DNA of 18,780 nucleotides, taken from NCBI GenBank assembly GCA_009919365.1, contig RGBZ01000006.1, positions 1 through 18,780 of the forward strand, given 5' to 3'. Under the pieces are notes generated by a model that worked only from the letters and a program-made list of their open reading frames with translations, did no database searches and had not been told where the DNA came from. A program made the translations under genes and the position numbers. This stretch comes from a bacterium (lineage in GTDB: Bacteria; Chloroflexota; Limnocylindria; Limnocylindrales; Limnocylindraceae). Position 1 is the stretch's first letter, and the number at the start of each line of letters is the position of its first letter. Positions 14,164-18,780 of the stretch are shown here, one piece after another.

Positions 14164-15132
14164 CTAGGGGGCTGCGATGGCTGCGCCGATCACACCTAAG
14201 AGGGAGTCGGCTCCACGTGCGTCTTGTGAAAGCTCCCAAACCATGACACCGCCCGCGTATGACTTCGCGAGTTCTACCTTGCGCCGGATCGTTGCTGGTC
14301 CGTTGTAGTTCTGTTCAACTCCGTTGAAGAAGATTCGATCCCCGCTGGCCGTTGCTGGATCGTTCGCAAGCAGCGTGCGATATGTGGCGTTTCCTGGACG
14401 TCCGTAAAACGGAACGCCAAGCACAAGCTTCCCTGGATCGATCCCACGCGTACGCCAGCTGGCAATTGACTGTTCGGCCATCGCAAACGAGGAGTGATCC
14501 TCTTTCGGCCCGTCATAGGCCATAAGGTTGATGAAGTCCAGATGCCCAACCGCATCGGTGGAGATGCCTACCGCATCCATAGCATCCGCAAGGACTGCTG
14601 CCGTAACGAGTGCCCCCGATGGGAGGGCTGATCGAAGCGCAATGGCAAGTGCAGCAAAGTGTGCGGCTGACGCTCCTTCGTTCGGATACTCCCAGTCTAT
14701 GTCAACCCCATCGAGTTGGTAGGTGGCGCAGAAATCTGCCACGCGCTTCGCGAGCCTTGCGCGTCTTGCCGGATCGGCGGCGAGCGCCTCAAACTCTTTA
14801 TCCCAGCCCCATCCCCCAACGGCGATGAGCACCTTGACACCATGTCTCTTCGCTTGTGCAACGACTGCGCGCAAGTGGTTCGGCGCGCCGAAAGGGCGTG
14901 TTGTGCCATTCGCCCGTGGAATGAGGAAGGCATAGTTGACATGCGTGAGAAGCGAAAAGTCAATTGCATCTATGTTTGCGGAGGGCGTGACATATCCGAC
15001 CACTTTGAACGGTCCGCTGCGCGCCGATGGCAGCGGGCTTGGTGAGGCCCCTGGACCTACCGCGACTGAGCAGCCGACCAGCGCTAGGGAGACCAGTAGC
15101 CCCAGTAGTGCGCTTCGCTTTATCGCTTGCAT
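14164..15132 (-). CDS. Glycoside hydrolase family 18 lipoprotein (chitinase-like)
   Basis: A 322-residue lipidated extracellular protein. The signal is MQAIKRSALLGLLVSLALVGC with Cys21 as the lipobox cysteine, then a Ser/Pro linker to about residue 40. The rest is a GH18 TIM barrel: VVGYVTPS, HVNYAFLIP, VLIAVGGWGW (101-110, the SxGG-like strand), and the catalytic DGVDIDWE at 141-148 with Asp144, Asp146 and the acid Glu148 all present. Later come INLMAYDGPKED, LVLGVPFYGRPG, and GGVMVWELSQD. The family splits beta-1,4 links in chitin or peptidoglycan-like N-acetylglucosamine polymers. The small barrel has no carbohydrate-binding module. ATG 15132 is chosen because it begins the signal peptide directly; GTG 15144 is possible. 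Divergent from DUF1761 across 140 nt. Confidence 0.92.
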   Translation of the reverse strand: MQAIKRSALLGLLVSLALVGCSVAVGPGASPSPLPSARSGPFKVVGYVTPSANIDAIDFSLLTHVNYAFLIPRANGTTRPFGAPNHLRAVVAQAKRHGVKVLIAVGGWGWDKEFEALAADPARRARLAKRVADFCATYQLDGVDIDWEYPNEGASAAHFAALAIALRSALPSGALVTAAVLADAMDAVGISTDAVGHLDFINLMAYDGPKEDHSSFAMAEQSIASWRTRGIDPGKLVLGVPFYGRPGNATYRTLLANDPATASGDRIFFNGVEQNYNGPATIRRKVELAKSYAGGVMVWELSQDARGADSLLGVIGAAIAAP

Positions 15133-15224
15133 CAGCGAAACCACTCAACGAATTGGATGGCGTCGTGCTGTGTAGCATGAAACATCATTGATGAAGTCTA
15201 GCCCGCAACCCTGCAGCGGCGCGG

Positions 15225-15230
15225 TAGAAT
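15225..15230 (+). promoter_or_regulatory. -10 element (TAGAAT) of the DUF1761-P450 unit
   Basis: TAGAAT gives an expected start near 15237 and a 5' leader of about 36 nt with a GGAG ribosome site at 15263-15266, 6 nt before ATG 15273. This is a leadered transcript, unlike the leaderless genes nearby. The rest of the 140-nt gap (15133-15272) holds a short CATCA-T-TGATG palindrome at 15183-15193 and nothing else I recognise. Confidence 0.45.
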
Positions 15231-15272
15231 GCTTTGAGCGAGCGGTGTGGCTCGCACAAGTCGGAGCGTGAG

Positions 15273-15683
15273 ATGCCTGAAGTCAACCTACTTGGGATCA
15301 TCGCGGGAACCGCCGTCAGTTTCGTGAGTGGCTTCCTCTGGTTCGGTCCAGCCACCTTCTATTCCACCTGGTGGCGCCTCATGGGAAAGGGGCCCAAGGA
15401 TGTGCCTGGCGGCGGCATGAATATGGGAATCGCATTTGGCTCGGTGCTGGTGGGCCAGATCCTGCAGGTGACTGTTCTTGCCCTCATCCTCAGCGCACTC
15501 GACATCACCGCGCCTCTTGATGGCGCACTCGTTGGACTCTTGATCGGCGTTGGCATTGTGGGCGGCAGCAGCTTAAGCCACCGAATCTTTGCCGGGCATG
15601 GGTTTGGCGTGCTGCTCATAGAGGCGGGGAGCGACATCGTTAATCTCGGTCTCGCTGGCGCACTTCTGGTTGCACTCCGCTAG
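15273..15683 (+). CDS. DUF1761 family membrane protein
   Basis: A 136-residue integral membrane protein with four predicted helices: about 4-24, 46-70, 75-95 and 112-133. The opening NLLGIIAGTAVSFVSGFLWFGPATFYSTWWRLMGK is typical of DUF1761: a helix, a W-F/Y-GP motif, then WxxLMG. No function is established for the family. ATG 15273 is chosen because the GGAG site lies 6 nt ahead and homology begins there; the frame is open from TTG 15234. The cytochrome P450 gene starts 2 nt after its stop, so the two are co-transcribed and translation is probably coupled. Confidence 0.8.
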   Translation: MPEVNLLGIIAGTAVSFVSGFLWFGPATFYSTWWRLMGKGPKDVPGGGMNMGIAFGSVLVGQILQVTVLALILSALDITAPLDGALVGLLIGVGIVGGSSLSHRIFAGHGFGVLLIEAGSDIVNLGLAGALLVALR

Positions 15684-15685
15684 TT

Positions 15686-16741
15686 GTGAGCGGCCCCTCA
15701 CGAGTTGAGCGGCTGCCACGCGTCACCGGCTACGAGTCGGTACGGGCGGCGGGGAGAGACTTTGAGCGGTACTCGTCGCTCCATCAGGGCGATGAAGATG
15801 TGCGAGCGTATCGACAGCTCCCGCTCGAGGCGGACCCGCCGCTGCACTCGGCGCTACGAGCGTTTCTTGTGCCGTTCTTCTCAAAGAGATCGCTTGCCCC
15901 ATTTCAACTGGGTATCGAGGCTGACGCGCGCGAGCTCGTCGCGCCGCTGAGACGTGGCGAGCTCGAGACGGTGCGTGGCGTTGGGCTCCCCCTCGTGGTG
16001 CGCACGATCGCTCGCCTCCTTGATCGCCCAGGTGATATTGACGAGTGGGCGTCTTGGGGACCATCAGTTTGGGGTGATCACGACGGTCGACGTGATGGGG
16101 CTGCGCTCCTCGCCTTTCTCGAACGCGCGGTAGATGAAGGGGCGACGGGAAGTGGTGGGCATCTCTTCAACCTTCTTGCTAGCACCTCGATCGCCGGAGC
16201 GGTGCTCACCCGCGAGCAGCAGATCGGCGTCGGCAGTCTCCTACTGGCGGGGGGTCGCGACACGGTGATGAACCTGATCTCTGGAATCGCCTGGATGGTT
16301 GCCGCGCACCCAGCGCACGTCGCGGCACTGCGTGGAGACCTCACGATGCGAACCGCCTTCATCGAAGAGACGCTGCGCCTCACCACGCCGCTGGGGCTCA
16401 TGGAGCGCATTGATCGTGGTGAAAGCGGTGATGATCCGCAGCAGGCACCGCACGTTGGGCTTGACTTCGCCTCGGCCAATCATGACCCGACAGTCTTCAC
16501 CTGCCCTGCTGAGTTACGCCTGGATCGCCCCGCATCCTCACCTCACATTGCATTCGGGATCGGTCCGCACGCCTGCGTTGGCGCACCACTCGCTCGCATC
16601 GAGGCGCACGCGGTGCTGAACGAACTGCTCGCCACGGCACCGAGCGGTTGGGCGGTGCAAGAGCACAGCGCGCAGTTCAGGAGCGTTGATGGCGCGCAGG
16701 TTCCTTCGAGTTTTCAGCGTCTGGTGATTGCGCCCCTCTGA
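15686..16741 (+). CDS. Cytochrome P450, short form
   Basis: A 351-residue soluble haem-thiolate monooxygenase. The signatures are complete: I-helix AGGRDT at 188-193, K-helix ExxR (Glu228 to Arg231), and the haem-binding loop FGIGPHACVG at 290-299 with ligand Cys297. It is shorter than the usual 390-420 residues: the protein opens almost directly at PRVTGYESVRAAGRDFERYSS, the B-helix region, so the normal first 40 or so residues (A-helix and first strands) are missing. The GTG at 15686 follows the DUF1761 stop by 2 nt, so no room for a longer start exists without overlapping that gene. Either a natural short subfamily or a truncated copy. The substrate and the redox partners are unknown; no ferredoxin or reductase gene lies nearby. 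It ends 9 nt from the convergent ABC exporter. Confidence 0.88.
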   Translation: MSGPSRVERLPRVTGYESVRAAGRDFERYSSLHQGDEDVRAYRQLPLEADPPLHSALRAFLVPFFSKRSLAPFQLGIEADARELVAPLRRGELETVRGVGLPLVVRTIARLLDRPGDIDEWASWGPSVWGDHDGRRDGAALLAFLERAVDEGATGSGGHLFNLLASTSIAGAVLTREQQIGVGSLLLAGGRDTVMNLISGIAWMVAAHPAHVAALRGDLTMRTAFIEETLRLTTPLGLMERIDRGESGDDPQQAPHVGLDFASANHDPTVFTCPAELRLDRPASSPHIAFGIGPHACVGAPLARIEAHAVLNELLATAPSGWAVQEHSAQFRSVDGAQVPSSFQRLVIAPL

Positions 16742-16750
16742 ACCGAGTGG

Positions 16751-18613
16751 CTACGCGTGCAGTCCGAACTGCACGGCAGCGAGTTCGGCATAAAGGCCGC
16801 CTTTCGCGCGCAACTCCTCGTGTCGTCCACGCTCCACGATGCTGCCGTGATCTAACACGATGATCTGATCTGCAGCAGCCACGGTGCTCAGCCGGTGCGC
16901 TACGGCGATGGTGGTGCGGCCCGCCATAGCGCGCTCGAGCGCCTGTTGTACATGCCGCTCTGAGACGGAGTCGAGTGCTGAGGTTGCCTCGTCGAGCAAG
17001 AGAATCGGTGGATCTTTTAGCAGCACGCGGGCAATCGCCAAGCGCTGACGCTCGCCGCCCGAGAGCTTGTAGCCGCGCTCACCCACCACGGTATCGAGAC
17101 CCTGCGGCAACTCGTTGATGCGATCGGTGAGCGACGCTCCTTCCAGTGCTGCAAGGATCTGTGAATCGGTTGCATCTGGTCGCGCGTAGAGCAGATTGTC
17201 GCGAATGGTCGCATGTAGCAGGTGCGTCTCTTGGGTCACAACGCCGATCATCTCGCCTAAGGAGCGCAGCTTGATTCCACGCACATCCACGCCATCGAGC
17301 TGCACAGCGCCAGCACTGGCATCCCAGAAGCGCGGGATTAAACTCAAGATGGTGCTCTTCCCTGATCCCGAAGGCCCAACGAGGGCGGTGAGGCTTCCAG
17401 GTTCAGCCGTAAAGGAGATTTCCGATAGCCCAAAGCTGTCGCGGCGCTGAGGCCCCGCACCAGCAGGCGGCTGCGGATATCGGAAGCTCACATCGTGCAG
17501 CGACACCTGGCCGCGCACACCGGCGCGGGTCAGCGTGATCGCGTTCGGCGCATCAACAATTTCTGGAACTAGGTCGAGGTAGGCAAAGATGCGCTCGAAG
17601 AGCGCGAGGCTCCCGCCGATCTCTACCTGTAGGCCAAGGAGTGAGGCGAGCGGGAAGAAGAGGCGGCTCTGCAGCGTGGTGAACGCGACGATGTCACCGA
17701 TGGTTGGCGCATCGGGTGCGCCCGCAACAGCAAGCGAACCGGCGGCAAAATAGACCAGCGCCGGAATGCCGCTAAAGACAACCTGTACCACCACGCCGAC
17801 CCAGCGGCCGGTGAGCGCTTGGCGGAGTTGCAGCGTGGCGAGCTCGCCAGAGCGGTTCGTGAAGCGCTCGGCACCAGCCTCGGAGCGACCGAATGATTTC
17901 GCCAGGAGTGCGCCGCCCACCGAGAGGTGTTCCTCGGCAATCGAGGTGAGATCGGCGAGCGCCGTCTGCACCTCACCGCTCGCCTTACGGCGGGCCGCTG
18001 AGGCCCTTGAGCTCAAGAAGAGGAAGAGTGGCGCAACGGCAACGCTTACCGCCGTGAGGCGCCAATCGATGAGTGTCATCGCCACCAGCGTTGAAACGAC
18101 GATCGCAATGCTTGAGGCAAGATTAGCTGCCGCGTCGCTGACGACCGACTGCACGCCAGAGACATCGTTAGTGAGACGGCTCTGAATCTCGCCGGTGCGC
18201 GTCTCGGAGAAGAAGCGGATCGGCATCGACTGCACGTGCGTGAAGAGCGCGTTGCGCAGGTCGCGCATGACAAACTGCCCAACGGAGGCGGTGAGCCACG
18301 CCTGGGCGAGTCCGATCCCACCGTTGATAATCGGCACCACCACCATTAGCCCGGCATAGAGCGCCAGTAGTCCAAGATCGCGCTGCGGAATTGCCTCGTC
18401 GATGAGGAGCTTGAGAAGGTACGGGTTCGCAAGCCCCAAGATGCTCGAGCCAAGGATGGCGAGCCCAATGACGCCGAGGCGTCCGCGATACGGGCCAAAG
18501 AACTTCGCCGCTCGTCGTAGAAGTGGCAGTGCCGCCCCGGCTGGTTTCGTTGGGCCGCCGTCATCGCCACCAAACATGTGGCCGCCACGACCTGAGCCCA
18601 TACCGCCGCTCAT
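16751..18613 (-). CDS. ABC exporter, fused membrane and ATPase domains (MsbA/MDR-like)
   Basis: A 620-residue half-transporter that works as a dimer to push lipids, drugs or peptides out of the cell. The N-terminus (1-25) is Gly-rich with Met and His. Six membrane helices lie between about 45 and 330 (for example VIGLAILGSSILGLANPYLL, LIDWRLTAVSVAVAPLFLFL), with the coupling-helix phrase FFSETRTGEIQSRLTNDV at 134-151. The ATPase domain has Walker A GPSGSGKST at 413-421, Q-loop VVTQE near 458-462, signature LSGGE at 517-521, Walker B ILLLDE at 537-542 with catalytic Glu542, and H-loop His573, so it should be active. ATG 18613 has no ribosome site; its ATGA overlaps the stop of an 18-codon upstream ORF, so translation may depend on coupling. 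Confidence 0.93.
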   Translation of the reverse strand: MSGGMGSGRGGHMFGGDDGGPTKPAGAALPLLRRAAKFFGPYRGRLGVIGLAILGSSILGLANPYLLKLLIDEAIPQRDLGLLALYAGLMVVVPIINGGIGLAQAWLTASVGQFVMRDLRNALFTHVQSMPIRFFSETRTGEIQSRLTNDVSGVQSVVSDAAANLASSIAIVVSTLVAMTLIDWRLTAVSVAVAPLFLFLSSRASAARRKASGEVQTALADLTSIAEEHLSVGGALLAKSFGRSEAGAERFTNRSGELATLQLRQALTGRWVGVVVQVVFSGIPALVYFAAGSLAVAGAPDAPTIGDIVAFTTLQSRLFFPLASLLGLQVEIGGSLALFERIFAYLDLVPEIVDAPNAITLTRAGVRGQVSLHDVSFRYPQPPAGAGPQRRDSFGLSEISFTAEPGSLTALVGPSGSGKSTILSLIPRFWDASAGAVQLDGVDVRGIKLRSLGEMIGVVTQETHLLHATIRDNLLYARPDATDSQILAALEGASLTDRINELPQGLDTVVGERGYKLSGGERQRLAIARVLLKDPPILLLDEATSALDSVSERHVQQALERAMAGRTTIAVAHRLSTVAAADQIIVLDHGSIVERGRHEELRAKGGLYAELAAVQFGLHA

Positions 18614-18666
18614 GCGGGCACGGCGACGCAGGCGAGTGCGGTCATCAAGTGAAGAGGTGTGGGCAT
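18610..18666 (-). CDS. Possible leaderless upstream ORF coupled to the ABC exporter
   Basis: An 18-codon ORF, MPTPLHLMTALACVAVPA, then TGA. Its ATG at 18666 lies exactly 6 nt after TAGAAT, the strongest -10-like hexamer in the window, so it would be the first codon of a leaderless message. Its TGA shares the ATGA with the exporter start at 18613. No Shine-Dalgarno site precedes 18613. I infer that ribosomes load on 18666 and re-start at 18613, or that the peptide controls exporter expression. The peptide is hydrophobic and matches nothing I know. Alternatively the short frame is only a leader without a peptide role. Confidence 0.45.
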   Translation of the reverse strand: MPTPLHLMTALACVAVPA

Positions 18667-18672
18667 GGCGGG

Positions 18673-18678
18673 ATTCTA
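18673..18678 (-). promoter_or_regulatory. Leaderless -10 element (TAGAAT) of the ABC exporter message
   Basis: On the minus strand TAGAAT ends 6 nt before ATG 18666. No -35 match is visible. It lies between the end of the next upstream gene (stop at 18691-18693) and the short ORF. Confidence 0.55.
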
Positions 18679-18690
18679 TCCCGCCGGGCG

Positions 18691-18780
18691 CTAGATCCCC
18701 GAACCCTCGGCCGCCAGCTCGTCGGTGCGCACGCGCGCCTGGGACAGTTGGCTCCCGGCAGGAACGCTCTTGGTCAGCCA
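18691..18780 (-). CDS. 3' end of an unidentified gene (partial)
   Basis: On the minus strand 29 codons run without a stop from the right edge to TAG at 18691-18693, ending VRTDELAAEGSGI. G or C fills most third positions, as in the real genes here, and the stop sits just upstream of the exporter promoter, where a gene end is expected. The fragment is too short to assign a family. It may be non-coding. Confidence 0.4.
   Translation of the reverse strand, partial: WLTKSVPAGSQLSQARVRTDELAAEGSGI

Noticed and set aside
1..18780. CRISPR arrays, tRNA or rRNA genes, insertion sequences, prophage or defence genes
   Set aside because: I saw no regularly spaced repeats, no cloverleaf-like segment in the gaps, no transposase or integrase, and almost no space outside genes.

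Overview
The window is GC-rich, gene-dense bacterial chromosome. It has no rRNA, tRNA, IS element, phage gene or CRISPR array that I can see. Gaps between genes are tiny: several neighbours overlap or sit 0-15 nt apart, and no gene-free stretch exceeds 300 nt. At least five starts have a TAnnnT hexamer exactly 6 nt before the ATG, and two more have CACACT there. This is the layout of leaderless transcripts. Only a few starts have a clear Shine-Dalgarno site. High GC, compact layout, leaderless starts, a sortase-like protein with LQTS instead of a TC motif, and simple lipoproteins would fit a streamlined Chloroflexota lineage (Limnocylindria-like). An actinobacterium is the main alternative. 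This taxonomic guess is inference and moderately weak.

Layout, left to right. Positions 1-3088 (+): the 3' end of a SAM hydroxide adenosyltransferase (DUF62), then a complete polar amino-acid ABC importer (lipoprotein, permease, ATPase). 3136-3675 (+): a small HELAH zincin-like protein. 3638-4707 (-): a glycosyltransferase broken by a frameshift and missing residues. 4810-5659 (+): an inosine/uridine-type nucleoside hydrolase that has lost its N-terminal catalytic segment. A 9-bp inverted repeat lies between these two divergent broken genes. 5686-6111 (-): an ASCH-domain protein. 6191-7126 (+): a secreted or anchored protein with a very acidic stalk.

7127-10534 (-): a tight cluster of P1-family (DmpA-like) aminopeptidase, AI-2E-family transporter and an MFS exporter. 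The MFS gene is also broken, with a missing segment. 10570-13360 (+): a sortase-like membrane protein with Cys-to-Ser and Arg-to-Lys changes, followed 4 nt later by an OafA-type acyltransferase with a C-terminal SGNH domain; both point to envelope modification. 13357-15132 (-): a GH18-family lipoprotein and a TrmH/SpoU RNA methyltransferase. 15273-16741 (+): a DUF1761 membrane protein and a short cytochrome P450. 16751-18666 (-): an ABC exporter preceded by an 18-codon leaderless upstream ORF whose stop overlaps the exporter start. 18691-18780 (-): probably the 3' end of another gene.

The points most worth a second look are: (1) three genes within 3.4 kb, each lacking an internal or N-terminal stretch of about 45-60 codons together with a frame break; (2) the fixed-spacing leaderless promoters; (3) the exporter's coupled upstream ORF; and (4) the sortase-like protein without a catalytic cysteine. 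I see no complete, clearly novel multi-gene system.
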